Shown: positions 41,359 to 50,579, counted from the first letter of the stretch. The stretch: DNA of 64,000 nt from Bog-473 sp963766995 (GCA_963766995.1 CAVYCE010000001.1:868001-932000), one strand, 5' to 3'. The notes: a model not told the origin generated them from the letters alone. A program made the numbers and translations.

Positions 41359-43213
41359 AACGCACCACCGTGGATGTGCGGAGCGCCTGCTCAATCACAT
41401 CGGTGATCTCAATTCCCACCAGTTCGTCGCGCTGAAGCAAGGCGTCACGCAGGGCTTCAACCACATCACTGTGCTCGGACACGATCTGCATGGCGGCATC
41501 GCACGAAGACTGCAGCAGGGCGTCGAGTTCGGCCCGAGCTTCCTTGTCACCCAGCACCTTGTCGACCAGCCCACCGCCACCGATGCCGGAACCGGTCGCA
41601 GCCACCGAGATGAGTGAGTGGCCCATGCCACAGGCGCCGATCATTTGCGCTCCGATGCTGGTGGCGGCAGCCAGGTCTGAGGCCGGACCGGTGGAGACCT
41701 CGTCGAACCAATGCTCCTCGGCCACCATGCCGCCCATGCAGATCTGCAGCAAGGCATTGAGCTCTTCTTTGCGTTGGGTGAATCGCTCCTCTGTGTCGGA
41801 ATGTTGGAGGAGGCCGAGCGAGTCGCGTCGCTTGACAATGGACAGCACATCAAGCTGCCGCGTCTCGCCCACGAAGTAGGCCACCGTGGCGTGTCCGGCC
41901 TCGTGCGTGGCGACTCGGCTGCGCTCGTCCGCGGTGTACAAGGTGGCGTCAGTGACGCCCAACTCCACCAGCATTTTGGCTTCGGCCACGTCGGACATGG
42001 TCATGGCCGAGCGCCCGTGGGTGAGAGCGATGACCAATGCCTCGTCCATCAGGCGCTCCAATGCTGCGGGCGAATAGCCGAAGGTCATGCCGGCCACGGC
42101 ATCGACAGCCGCGTGCTGGTCCATGTCGTCGGCATGCGCCTTCTTGCCCAGGTAGTACGCCACAATGTCGCCCCGGGCCCGGCGTCCAGGCAGTCCGAAG
42201 TAGATCGAGCGGTCAAAGCGCCCGGGACGGATAAGGGCCGGGTCAAGGTCGTCTTTGCGGTTGGTGGCGCCGACCACCAGCACGTTGGCGGGCACCACGG
42301 CCGGCTTGCTCAACTTTTGCCCCTCGGGCAGATAGCGGTTGATGAGGTCGATCCAGCCATTGCGAAATTTCTGACCGCGACTGGGCGTGTCGAAGGACTG
42401 CAGTTGTACCAAGAGTTCATTGACAACGCCGGTGACACCCTCGCTGCCGCCGCTGCCCTGGCCGCGTCGGGAGGCACCGATGGCGTCGATCTCCTCAATG
42501 AAGCCGATGGCGCCGCCTTCGGTGCGGGCGTGCTTGCGCAACTGCTTGAAGAAAGAGCGGATCTTGCGGTTGGTCTGCCCGAAGTACATGGACTGGAACG
42601 CAGACGCCGAGACAAAAAGGAACGGCACTTGGGCTTCCTTGGCCATGGCCTTGGCCACGAAGGTCTTGCCGGTACCCGGGGGGCCCTCGAACAACACGCC
42701 ACGCCGGGCCGACCCTCCCATGGAGTCACGGAAGGTCTGATGGGCCAAGAAGAGATTGACGGTGCGCACCACTTCGGACTTGATCCCGTCGATGCCCACC
42801 ACGTCGTTGAGGCCGACATTGGTCTCACCCGGCCGGATCAGCATGTGGGGGGAACGACCAGCGCCGATGAGTGGAGCCGCCATGACGACACCCAGCAGGA
42901 GCACAATGATGCAGACCGGGAGAATCGGTACCAGCCAGCTCGGGAAATGCACCGCGGGAAACAGACTGTGACCCGAAGCGATGCGCATGCCGGCCCAGCC
43001 GAAGAACAGCCCACCCACGGCCACGAAGCGGCGCAAGCGCGTGCGGCGGCGGCGCTCTTGCGCTCTGGACACATCGGCGCTGCGCAAAATGGTGTCGCCA
43101 ACGACACCGTCCATGGCGTGGGCCTCACGTCCCGGATACATCAGGTTCTGCTCCATGCCTGGCGCTTCCTGATTGACCGAAGTCGGCGTGCTGCGATTCG
43201 TTCCATCCCTCAT
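41357..43213 (-). CDS. FtsH-like AAA metalloprotease
   Basis: A 618-residue membrane-anchored AAA protease related to FtsH. Two membrane helices lie at about residues 62-78 and 93-117. Walker A is GPPGTGKT (177-184). The Walker B segment reads FIEEID (238-243), with Glu in place of the normal first Asp. The arginine-finger segment is RPGRFDR (329-335), and the zinc site is HEAGH (437-441) with Asp513 as third ligand. A Gly/Ser-rich insertion (GQGSGGSEG) follows Walker B. The atypical Walker B suggests a divergent paralogue rather than the housekeeping FtsH. The start is uncertain (43213 or 43156). Confidence 0.85.
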   Translation of the reverse strand: MRDGTNRSTPTSVNQEAPGMEQNLMYPGREAHAMDGVVGDTILRSADVSRAQERRRRTRLRRFVAVGGLFFGWAGMRIASGHSLFPAVHFPSWLVPILPVCIIVLLLGVVMAAPLIGAGRSPHMLIRPGETNVGLNDVVGIDGIKSEVVRTVNLFLAHQTFRDSMGGSARRGVLFEGPPGTGKTFVAKAMAKEAQVPFLFVSASAFQSMYFGQTNRKIRSFFKQLRKHARTEGGAIGFIEEIDAIGASRRGQGSGGSEGVTGVVNELLVQLQSFDTPSRGQKFRNGWIDLINRYLPEGQKLSKPAVVPANVLVVGATNRKDDLDPALIRPGRFDRSIYFGLPGRRARGDIVAYYLGKKAHADDMDQHAAVDAVAGMTFGYSPAALERLMDEALVIALTHGRSAMTMSDVAEAKMLVELGVTDATLYTADERSRVATHEAGHATVAYFVGETRQLDVLSIVKRRDSLGLLQHSDTEERFTQRKEELNALLQICMGGMVAEEHWFDEVSTGPASDLAAATSIGAQMIGACGMGHSLISVAATGSGIGGGGLVDKVLGDKEARAELDALLQSSCDAAMQIVSEHSDVVEALRDALLQRDELVGIEITDVIEQALRTSTVVR

Positions 43214-43259
43214 GAAATGAGAATCGCCTCACCACGGCAAAACTTGCGAAGGAGCTACC

Positions 43260-43727
43260 TCAGGGTCGCACCCAGGCCGGAAGGAACACTTGGGAGCCGT
43301 CCGGCCGCGCCCGAGCCGTGAAGACGACGCGCACCGGTTCCCCAATGACGATGGTGGACGGGTCGATCTCATTGATGGCGCCCATGGGGCCGGTGACGAA
43401 GTTCCCCACCAGCCGCAGCGACGGCTCCTCGGCCAGCGTGACCGCTATCACCGGGAACGGTGCGAACGGCGAGTAGGCCGGCAGCAGCGGAGGATGCGGC
43501 ACCACGAACGACCAGATGGTGCCGTCGCCGCTCACCTTTTGCCACCGGCGCTCAGTCGACTGGCAGTGGGGACACATGACGCGAGGCGGGAAGCGCAGCC
43601 GACCACAGGCGCCACAGGCCTGCATCCTCAGTTCACCAAGTGCGGTGCCCTCCCAAAATCCGTCGGATTCCTCATCGCCCAGCGGCACCAGGAAGTCCTC
43701 TGTGCCGGGTGGGGCGCTTGCCGTCAT
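43260..43727 (-). CDS. Zinc-ribbon DUF35 OB-fold protein
   Basis: A 155-residue DUF35 protein with a four-Cys ribbon (CGACGRLRFPPRVMCPHC) and an OB-fold containing GTIWSFVVPHPPLLPAYSPFAPFPVIAVTL. It is transcribed away from the aldehyde dehydrogenase. No thiolase lies beside it, so its partner must be elsewhere in the genome or the window. The gap between the two genes has a TGAC palindrome at 43822. Confidence 0.82.
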   Translation of the reverse strand: MTASAPPGTEDFLVPLGDEESDGFWEGTALGELRMQACGACGRLRFPPRVMCPHCQSTERRWQKVSGDGTIWSFVVPHPPLLPAYSPFAPFPVIAVTLAEEPSLRLVGNFVTGPMGAINEIDPSTIVIGEPVRVVFTARARPDGSQVFLPAWVRP

Positions 43728-43821
43728 GGGGCCCATTCTGGCCGGTGAGGCCGGGCGTCGCACACCACACTGAGCGGTGGACCTGCACCTTTGGCGAGAG
43801 GGAGGCCGGCAGATCAATATG

Positions 43822-43834
43822 TGACACACCGTCA
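43822..43834. promoter_or_regulatory. TGAC...GTCA site between DUF35 and aldehyde dehydrogenase
   Basis: TGAC and GTCA are five bases apart, followed by GA, as in the stronger sites of this window. The outer bases are less symmetric here. The divergent promoter could serve both genes. Confidence 0.42.
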
Positions 43835-43866
43835 GATCTTCTGGCCCCGCCCAAGAGGGAGCACCC

Positions 43867-45339
43867 ATGGCGCACAGCACCGGCCCCAACGAACAGCAAC
43901 TCCTCATCGGCGGGAAGTGGATCGATGCCTCCGACGGCACCTACGACGTCATCAACCCCGCCACCGAAGGTGTGGTCGGCCAGGCCCCCAACGCCAGCGC
44001 GACCGACGCCCTTTCGGCCGCCGCCGCAGCCAAGGAAGCCCAGCCAGGCTGGGCCGCGTGGTCGGTGGAGGACCGCAGTGCGCTGATGCGTGACGCAGCT
44101 GCGGCCATCCGGGCCAAGTCGGCTGACCTGCTGCCACTCGTCATCGCCGAGACGGGCGCAACGGCCACGGTGGGCTCGCGCATGCAGGTCCCGGTGGCCG
44201 CTGACCGCTTCGAGCGCTACGCCCGCGACCCCCGCCAGGTGCTGCAGACACCGCTCTTGCCCCAGTCGGCCCAGGCCACCCCGCTGGCCCCGGGCGGGAT
44301 CATCGGCGGCATGATCAATCGGCAACCGCTGGGCGTCGTCGCCTGCATCACGTCGTACAACTTCCCCATGGTCAACATGGCGGGCAAGGTGGCTCCCGCC
44401 TTGGCCGCCGGCAACACCGTCGTCGTGAAGCCTGCACCGCAGGACCCGCTGGCCGTGATTGAACTGGTGCGCATTTTGCACGAGGTCGGGTTCCCTCCCG
44501 GAGTGGTCAACCTGGTCAATGGCAACGGCCCCGTGGCTTCGGCCGCGCTGGTCGATGCCGACGATGTCGACTGCGTGAGCTTCACCGGCTCCACCCAGGT
44601 CGGCATCACCATCGCCGAGAAGTCGGCGCGCACCATGAAGCGCCTCCTGCTGGAATTGGGTGGCAAGGGAGCGTGTGTGGTGTTCGATGATGCGGACATA
44701 AAGGGTGCCATCGGGTGCATCGGCTCGACCTGGTCGTTCCACTCCGGCCAGATTTGCACTGCACCCACCCGGGCTGTGGTGCACCGGAGCGTGTTCGAAC
44801 AGGTGCGCGATGGCCTGGTGCAGATGGCCGGCTACCTCAAGGTGGGCGACCCGACGGACAAGGCCACCATCATCGGCCCGGTCATATCGGCCGCCCAACG
44901 CGACCGCATTGAGGCGCACATCGCCACTGCCGTCGAGGACGGCGGCGAGCTGATCATCGGGGGCTCCCGCCCGGCCGACCTGCCCACGGGGTACTACGTG
45001 GCCCCCACCCTCATCACGGGCGACAACAACATGCGCGTGGCCCGTGAGGAGATCTTCGGCCCCGTCATCACCATGATCCCCTTCGACGACGAGGAGGAGG
45101 GCATCGCCATTGCCAACGACACCGAGTTTGGCCTCTACGACTACGTCTTCTCCAAGGACGGAGCCCGCGCCTTACGGGCGGCCAAGCAGTTGCAGGCCGG
45201 TCATGTCGGTATCAACACAGCCCAGCGCAACCATGACGCCCCCTTCGGCGGATTCAAGAAGAGTGGTGTCGGGCGCGACGGCGGCGACTTCGGGCTGCTG
45301 GCCTACACCGAGCCCCAGGCCATCATCTGGACCTCGTAA
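43867..45339 (+). CDS. Aldehyde dehydrogenase family protein
   Basis: A 490-residue NAD(P)-dependent aldehyde dehydrogenase. The catalytic Cys is in SFHSGQICTAPTRAVVH, and the general base Glu in LLLELGGKGACVV. Substrate and cofactor segments TSYNFPMVNMAGKVAPALAAGNTVVVKPAPQDPLAVIEL and SFTGSTQVGITIAEKSA are intact. It oxidises an aldehyde to the acid. The ATG follows GAGGGAGC. It stands next to the TauD and PLP enzymes and near the mycofactocin locus, which supplies alcohol dehydrogenases that make aldehydes. Confidence 0.92.
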   Translation: MAHSTGPNEQQLLIGGKWIDASDGTYDVINPATEGVVGQAPNASATDALSAAAAAKEAQPGWAAWSVEDRSALMRDAAAAIRAKSADLLPLVIAETGATATVGSRMQVPVAADRFERYARDPRQVLQTPLLPQSAQATPLAPGGIIGGMINRQPLGVVACITSYNFPMVNMAGKVAPALAAGNTVVVKPAPQDPLAVIELVRILHEVGFPPGVVNLVNGNGPVASAALVDADDVDCVSFTGSTQVGITIAEKSARTMKRLLLELGGKGACVVFDDADIKGAIGCIGSTWSFHSGQICTAPTRAVVHRSVFEQVRDGLVQMAGYLKVGDPTDKATIIGPVISAAQRDRIEAHIATAVEDGGELIIGGSRPADLPTGYYVAPTLITGDNNMRVAREEIFGPVITMIPFDDEEEGIAIANDTEFGLYDYVFSKDGARALRAAKQLQAGHVGINTAQRNHDAPFGGFKKSGVGRDGGDFGLLAYTEPQAIIWTS

Positions 45340-45437
45340 CCAAGGGCCGGGCGGCACACACCGGCACCCGAATTCGGGGTGGTCCTAGACTGCAAATCAG
45401 ACCGCATTGATCGTGATTGCGGCCGGGGAGGAAGGTC

Positions 45438-46367
45438 ATGGCCATCGACACCACTGATGTGGAGACCACCGTCAAGGTCCGGCGGCTGACCGTCCGCACT
45501 GGGGCCGAGCTGTCCGATGTCGAGTTGCGCGCCGCCAGTGACGGGCAGATCGCCCAAGTCCGGTCGGCCCTCTTGGCCCATCGAGTGGTCTTCATCCGCG
45601 GCCAGGACCTCAGCGCACGCGAGCAGATCAACTTCGCTCGTCGGCTGGGACCGCTCACCCAAGGGCATCCCACGCTGCCGGTGGTGGACGGCGAGGAGCT
45701 CATTTTGGACCTGGACTCTCTGGCCGGCGGTGCGGCCAATCACTGGCACACCGACGTCACGTTTGTCGATCGACCTCCGATGTTCTCCATTCTGCGCGCC
45801 ATGGTGCTACCTGAAGTGGGCGGCGACACCCTGTGGGCCAACACGGTGGCTGGCTATGCCGATCTCCCAGCGGATCTGCGCCAGTTGGCCGACCAGCTGC
45901 GGGCCTTGCACTCCAACGGGTACGACTACGGGCGGCCGGACGTGGTGGCGCTGCGGGCCAAAATCGGCGAGGAGCGGTTGGCCAACCTGGCCGCCTTCGT
46001 GGCCGAGGTATTCGAGACGGAACATCCTGTGGTGCGCGTTCATCCTGAGACCGGTGAGCATGCGTTGTTGTTGGGTGGCTTTGCGCACCGGCTGGTGGGT
46101 CACAGCTCGGCCGAATCGGTGGACATCATCCGCATGCTGCAGTCGTATGTGACCCGGCCCGAGAACGTGGTGCGCTGGACCTGGCAAGTGGGCGACGTGG
46201 CCATTTGGGACAATCGCGCTACCCAGCACTACGCCATCTACGACTATGGGGACGATCATCGGCGCATGCAGCGGGTGACCACGGCGGGAACGCCCATTGA
46301 AGGACTGGACGGTCGGCCCAGTGTGGCGCTCCAGGGCGACTCCTTGCTCTACAACTTGGCTCATTGA
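45438..46367 (+). CDS. TauD/TfdA-family Fe(II)/2-oxoglutarate dioxygenase
   Basis: A 309-residue dioxygenase. The iron motif HxD is in NHWHTDVTFVDRPPMFSIL, and the third iron ligand and 2-oxoglutarate Arg lie in NRATQHYAIYDYGDDHRRMQRVT. It hydroxylates taurine-, phenoxyacetate- or alkylsulfate-like substrates in the family at large; none is favoured here. The ATG follows GGGGAGGAAGG. A TAGACT box lies 46 bases upstream. The stop overlaps the start of the PLP enzyme region. Confidence 0.88.
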   Translation: MAIDTTDVETTVKVRRLTVRTGAELSDVELRAASDGQIAQVRSALLAHRVVFIRGQDLSAREQINFARRLGPLTQGHPTLPVVDGEELILDLDSLAGGAANHWHTDVTFVDRPPMFSILRAMVLPEVGGDTLWANTVAGYADLPADLRQLADQLRALHSNGYDYGRPDVVALRAKIGEERLANLAAFVAEVFETEHPVVRVHPETGEHALLLGGFAHRLVGHSSAESVDIIRMLQSYVTRPENVVRWTWQVGDVAIWDNRATQHYAIYDYGDDHRRMQRVTTAGTPIEGLDGRPSVALQGDSLLYNLAH

Positions 46368-46369
46368 AG

Positions 46370-47647
46370 GTGGACACCTTCCCCCACACGCCTATGCCAC
46401 AGCGCGGACTGCCCGCGGACGAAGTCATGGCCCAGCTGATGCACATGAAACGCGACGACCAGGACTGGCGCGGTGGTCGTGTCTTCAGCCTGGTGTACTC
46501 GGCCGGCGACGAGGTGCACGAGTTGCTGCAAGGCGCACTGTCGCTCTTCAGTGCCGAGAACGGACTCAACGTTCTGGCCTTTCCCAGCATCGGCACCATG
46601 CAACACGACATCATCTGCAACACGGCCACGTTGCTCGGAGCCGACGACCCGGCCAGCGGCGGTGCGGTGGAGGGGTACCTCACATCAGGCGGTACCGAGA
46701 GCCTGTTGCAGGCGGTCAAGTCGGCTCGCGACGTAGCGCGCCAGGACAGGGGCATCGCCCACCCACAGGTCGTGGCAGCCGAGAGCGCCCACGCCGCCTT
46801 CACCAAGGCAGCCGACTACTTCGACGTGGAGCTCATTCGGATACCGGTCGATGCGGACTTCCGGGTCAACGTTGACGCCATGGCCGACGCCTGCACCGAC
46901 GACACCATCATGGTGGTGGGCTCTGCTCCCACCTACCCGCAGGGCGTGGTCGACCCCATCGCCGACATCGCGGCACTGGCGCTCGATCGCGGCATCCTTT
47001 GCCACGTCGACGCCTGCATGGGGGGCTTCCTCCTCCCGTTCCTCACCCAGCTGGGGCGGTTTACCGAACCATTTGATTTCCGTCTGCCCGGTGTGACCTC
47101 CATCTCGGCCGACGTGCATAAGTACGGCTACGCCTCCAAGGGCGTATCGGTGATCCTCTACCGCACCCACGAACTGGCCCGGAAGCAGCTCTTCATCACC
47201 ACCGACTGGCTCGGCGGGTTTTACGCCTCCACCGCTATGGCCGGCACTCGACCGGCCGGTCCGATCGCCGCCGCCTGGGCCGCCCTTATGCACATCGGGA
47301 CTGAGGGCTACCTGGAACTCACCCGCACCGCCCACGATGCCGCGTTACAACTGCGTCAGGGCGTCGAGTCCATCGACGGGCTGGAAGTGCGAGGCGATCC
47401 GCAGGGCACCGTGATGGCCTTCGGGGCCATCGATCCTGCCTCGCTCGACATCTTTGCCGTGGGTGAGCGGTTGGCCAAGGCCGATTGGTATCTCGACCGT
47501 CAGACCCGTCCCGACTCGTTGCATGCCACCGTCCATGCCGGCAGTGCCGCCACGGTTCCCTATTTAGTAGACGATCTCCGTGCCGCCGTGACGGCCGTCG
47601 GGTCGGTCCGGGCCGAGGATCGATCCACCACATACGGCCAGAGTTGA
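46370..47647 (+). CDS. PLP-dependent decarboxylase/lyase (sphingosine-phosphate-lyase-like)
   Basis: About 425 residues of the group II amino acid decarboxylase fold. The PLP lysine is in SISADVHKYGYASKG, preceded by the aspartate strand ILCHVDACMGGFLLPF. The N-terminal loop GGTESLLQAVKSARD holds the phosphate. The sequence is closer to sphingosine-1-phosphate lyase and archaeal MfnA than to glutamate decarboxylase. The substrate is unknown. The GTG at 46370 is the start used; a TTG at 46364 overlapping the TauD stop is the alternative. The two are translationally coupled. Confidence 0.8.
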   Translation: MDTFPHTPMPQRGLPADEVMAQLMHMKRDDQDWRGGRVFSLVYSAGDEVHELLQGALSLFSAENGLNVLAFPSIGTMQHDIICNTATLLGADDPASGGAVEGYLTSGGTESLLQAVKSARDVARQDRGIAHPQVVAAESAHAAFTKAADYFDVELIRIPVDADFRVNVDAMADACTDDTIMVVGSAPTYPQGVVDPIADIAALALDRGILCHVDACMGGFLLPFLTQLGRFTEPFDFRLPGVTSISADVHKYGYASKGVSVILYRTHELARKQLFITTDWLGGFYASTAMAGTRPAGPIAAAWAALMHIGTEGYLELTRTAHDAALQLRQGVESIDGLEVRGDPQGTVMAFGAIDPASLDIFAVGERLAKADWYLDRQTRPDSLHATVHAGSAATVPYLVDDLRAAVTAVGSVRAEDRSTTYGQS

Positions 47648-47651
47648 CCGG

Positions 47652-48437
47652 CTACGAGGTGGTGAGCCCGCCGTCCACGGGGAGGGCGGCGCCGGTGATG
47701 CCACTGGCATCGGGTCCGCACAGCCAGGCAATGAGCGCCGCCGGCTCGTCGGGCTCGAGCAGACGTTCGGTGAGCTGCTGCGCCGCGAATTCCTCGCCCG
47801 AGGAGAGTCCGTACACCGCGGCCGACGCCTCCAGAATTGGTGTCCGGGTCGAACCGGGACAAATGGCGTTGGCCGTGATGCCGGTGCCAGCCAGGTCGGC
47901 GGCCAAGGACTTGATCATTCCGATCACTGCATGTTTGGACGCGCTGTAGCCACTGAGCTTGCGCAATCCGAGCATGCCGGCGGCCGATGACACCGCCACA
48001 AACCGTCCAGATCGCGGTGCATCCTGCTCCAACAACACGGGCACCGCCGCAGTGGCCAGATTTCGTACTCCCACCACATTGACGTCGAACTGCACGTTCC
48101 ACTGGGCGTCGGGCAGCTCCCACAGGGGCTGACCGCCGCTGACCACACCGGCCACTCCCACTGCGGCCGTGAGGCCACCGAAGGTGGATACGGCGGCCTC
48201 GACCGCAGCCTGCATGTCGAGGTGGCTGCGGACATCGCCGATCATGGTGAGGACCGAGCCCGAGTGCTTGGCTCCCAGCGCATCGAGTTCAGCCGCATTG
48301 GCCAACGAGTAGTTGAGACTGGGATCGTCAGCGCAGACATCGACCGCCACCACCTGCCAACCGCCGCCCACCAACCGATCAACGGTGGCAGCGCCTATGC
48401 CCCGAGCAGCTCCGGTCACGACCGCGACAGGACTCAC
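47652..48437 (-). CDS. SDR of the mycofactocin-coupled type
   Basis: A 261-residue short-chain dehydrogenase: VVTGAARGIGAATVDRL, a GDVRSH segment, the catalytic Ser/Tyr/Lys in SSAAGMLGLRKLSGYSASKHAV, and a GITGAALPVDGGLTTS end. Mycofactocin-coupled SDRs (TIGR03971/TIGR04504 type) typically lie inside mft clusters and hold a non-exchangeable NAD reoxidised by mycofactocin. The ATG overlaps the stop of mftE by four bases, placing it as the last gene of the mftABCE-SDR operon. Confidence 0.82.
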   Translation of the reverse strand: MSPVAVVTGAARGIGAATVDRLVGGGWQVVAVDVCADDPSLNYSLANAAELDALGAKHSGSVLTMIGDVRSHLDMQAAVEAAVSTFGGLTAAVGVAGVVSGGQPLWELPDAQWNVQFDVNVVGVRNLATAAVPVLLEQDAPRSGRFVAVSSAAGMLGLRKLSGYSASKHAVIGMIKSLAADLAGTGITANAICPGSTRTPILEASAAVYGLSSGEEFAAQQLTERLLEPDEPAALIAWLCGPDASGITGAALPVDGGLTTS

Positions 48438-49129
48438 CCTGACACCGCGCCGATAGGCCAGTGGCTCTCTACGGCCAGAAACAGATGATCAGAAATGGAC
48501 TGGAGCAAGAGCTCGCCCTCTTCGGCACTGGCCCCGCTCGGATCACCCAACACGCCGTTGGACGATACCGGCCTCACCCCTTCGGCGCGTAGACGGGGCA
48601 GAAGTACTTCCAACGACTGGGTCGCGCCGGCCTGGGCCGCATGGAGGCGGACGGCCGCCGGATCGATGGCCAGCATGATCGATGTCTCCGTGCGACCGGC
48701 ATGGGCATCACCGCCGGGAGTGGAGGCAGTCAGGACCAAAAGGTCGTCCCCGTCAGCCGTGCATTGCCGATGGACGAGGGAGAGGGCGTCGGCATTCCCA
48801 CCATGGGCGGAGACCAACACCACACCCTTAAAGGCCCCTCGAGCGGAGCGAACGAGCTCCACCAGGAATTGAGCCAATACTTCGTGACCCACCAACAGCG
48901 TGCCGCCGAAGTCGGCATGCTCACCACTGGCGCCGTACGGCACCAACGGCGCTTGCACCAAATCGCTTCGCGCCCGTGACAAGCGATCCACCAGCGCCAC
49001 GGCAACGCGCGCATCGGTATCGAAGGGCAGATGCGGCCCGTGTTGCTCCGTCGATCCCAACGGGATGACCAACAACCGAGAGCGTTTGGTGGCCTCGACC
49101 TCTGGCCAGGTGGCGTCGGCCAGTCTCAT
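48434..49129 (-). CDS. mftE: MftE: mycofactocin precursor peptidase (creatininase family)
   Basis: A 231-residue creatininase-fold metallopeptidase. Metal and active-site segments are IPLGSTEQHGPHLPFDTDA, PYGASGEHADFGGTLLVG and LVSAHGGNADAL, the classical creatininase pattern. In mycofactocin synthesis MftE releases the modified Val-Tyr dipeptide core (AHDP) from the MftA chain after MftC acts. The ATG at 49129 matches the family start; the stop codon of mftC lies seven bases upstream. The downstream SDR overlaps by four bases. Confidence 0.93.
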   Translation of the reverse strand: MRLADATWPEVEATKRSRLLVIPLGSTEQHGPHLPFDTDARVAVALVDRLSRARSDLVQAPLVPYGASGEHADFGGTLLVGHEVLAQFLVELVRSARGAFKGVVLVSAHGGNADALSLVHRQCTADGDDLLVLTASTPGGDAHAGRTETSIMLAIDPAAVRLHAAQAGATQSLEVLLPRLRAEGVRPVSSNGVLGDPSGASAEEGELLLQSISDHLFLAVESHWPIGAVSG

Positions 49130-49136
49130 GTGGCCG

Positions 49137-50294
49137 CTACACGCGGGCCGGTGACCGGAAATGCACTGGGGTGGGGATTGGTATGGGTTGGCCGTTCCGG
49201 TCCACCTTGGAGTGCCCGAGACTGGACTGCGGTGTGCCGGCACGCTCCGCCAGTGCCTCTTCACCGTGCCCGAACACGCACTCGGGATCGGGACCGTCAA
49301 GCGGCAGCCCAGTAAAGAACTTGGCTGCCATGCAGCCCCCTTGGCAAGCGTCGTACGACCCGCATGAGGCGCATGCCCCAGCGCTCTGTGGTTCGCGCAA
49401 GGATTGGAACAGTTCCGACTCCCGCCAGACGCGGGCGAAACCGCCTTCATCCCTGATGTTGCCGGCCAGGAATTCGTCGTCGATCACGAACGGACAGGCG
49501 TAGACATCGCCGATCGGGTCGATTAGGCAAACAACTCGTCCGGCTCCGCACAGATTGAGGCCGTCGAGGGGCTCGCCGAGGGCCGAAAGATGGAAAAACG
49601 AATCGCCGGTGAGTACATCGGGGCGGTTGAGCAGCCAGTGATAGAGCATGCGCTGCTGTTCGGCCGTTGGGTGCAGTGCGTCCCAGGAATCGACGCCGCG
49701 ACCGGATGGGCGCAATCGAGTCAACCGAAGCTGGGCCCCATAACTCTCGGCGATGTCGGAGAAGGCATCGAGCTGAGTGACGTTCTCACGGGTGACCACC
49801 ACGCTGATCTTGAATGGCCCGAAGTTGGCGGCGGCCAAGTGGTCCATGGCAGCACGAGCGGCCGCAAATGATCCTTCTCCTCGCACCTCGTCGTTGGTGG
49901 AGGCCACGGCCCCGTCAATGCTGATCTGCACGTCGACGTAGTCCATCCCAGCCAGTTGCCGGGCTTTGTCCGCAGTGAGTCGGGTGCCGTTGGTGGAGAA
50001 CTTCACGCCGACCTTCTGGTCGACGGCGTACCCGACGAGATCGAAGAAGTCAGGGCGAAGCATGGGCTCTCCGCCACCAATGTTGACGTAGAACACCTTC
50101 ATGGCGGCCATCTCATCCACCACGCCACGGGCCTCAGCGGCAGTCAATTCTCTCGGATCACGACGGCCCGACGAGCTCAAGCAGTGGACGCAGGCCAGAT
50201 TGCAGGCGTAGGTGAGTTCCCAGGTCAGACAAATCGGAGCGTCGAGGCCCTGGGTGAAGCGCTGACGGAGCGGCAACGCTTCAGTCGCTGACAT
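49137..50294 (-). CDS. mftC: MftC: mycofactocin radical SAM maturase
   Basis: A 385-residue radical SAM/SPASM enzyme. The radical SAM cluster motif CxxxCxxC is CNLACVHC. The C-terminal SPASM cysteines include CGAGRVVC, DVYACPF and CASCGSYDACQGGC. It carries out oxidative decarboxylation and cyclisation of the C-terminal Val-Tyr of MftA. The ATG at 50292-50294 overlaps the mftB stop by 14 bases. The longer frame to 50540 lies within mftB and is rejected. Confidence 0.96.
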   Translation of the reverse strand: MSATEALPLRQRFTQGLDAPICLTWELTYACNLACVHCLSSSGRRDPRELTAAEARGVVDEMAAMKVFYVNIGGGEPMLRPDFFDLVGYAVDQKVGVKFSTNGTRLTADKARQLAGMDYVDVQISIDGAVASTNDEVRGEGSFAAARAAMDHLAAANFGPFKISVVVTRENVTQLDAFSDIAESYGAQLRLTRLRPSGRGVDSWDALHPTAEQQRMLYHWLLNRPDVLTGDSFFHLSALGEPLDGLNLCGAGRVVCLIDPIGDVYACPFVIDDEFLAGNIRDEGGFARVWRESELFQSLREPQSAGACASCGSYDACQGGCMAAKFFTGLPLDGPDPECVFGHGEEALAERAGTPQSSLGHSKVDRNGQPIPIPTPVHFRSPARV

Positions 50295-50577
50295 TGATGA
50301 CCTCCGAGGTGGCGAGGCGGGCCAGGGCACGGCGGTATTGCGGCCGCTCAGCCTCGGGCACGAGAGCAGCAATGGCCGCGTCAGCGCTCTCGTAATCTCC
50401 GAGCGAGGACACCAGCGACACCAGTGGCTTGGACTTGAGGAACAGGAGGCGCCTGGTGCCGTAGTGATAGGCCAGGGCCCCAAAGGACTCGTCGCGCAGT
50501 GCAACCTGCGGATGGACGCGCCACGATCGACTGGCGTCAAAGGTGGGAGCGGGAGGTGACACCCGCTCGTCGGTCAC
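50281..50577 (-). CDS. mftB: MftB: RiPP recognition protein (PqqD-like)
   Basis: A 98-residue winged-helix RRE protein that binds MftA and presents it to MftC. The segment WRVHPQVALRDESFGALAYHYGTRRLLFLKS is diagnostic. The GTG at 50577 is two bases after the mftA stop. An earlier in-frame GTG at 50595 would overlap mftA, so the start is not certain. The gene ends inside the mftC start region. Confidence 0.92.
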   Translation of the reverse strand: MTDERVSPPAPTFDASRSWRVHPQVALRDESFGALAYHYGTRRLLFLKSKPLVSLVSSLGDYESADAAIAALVPEAERPQYRRALARLATSEVINVSD

Positions 50578-50579
50578 GC

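Noticed and set aside
41711..43321. A 536-codon plus-strand open frame opposite the FtsH-like gene
   Set aside because: Antisense shadow rich in His, Gly and Ala; the minus strand holds an intact AAA protease.
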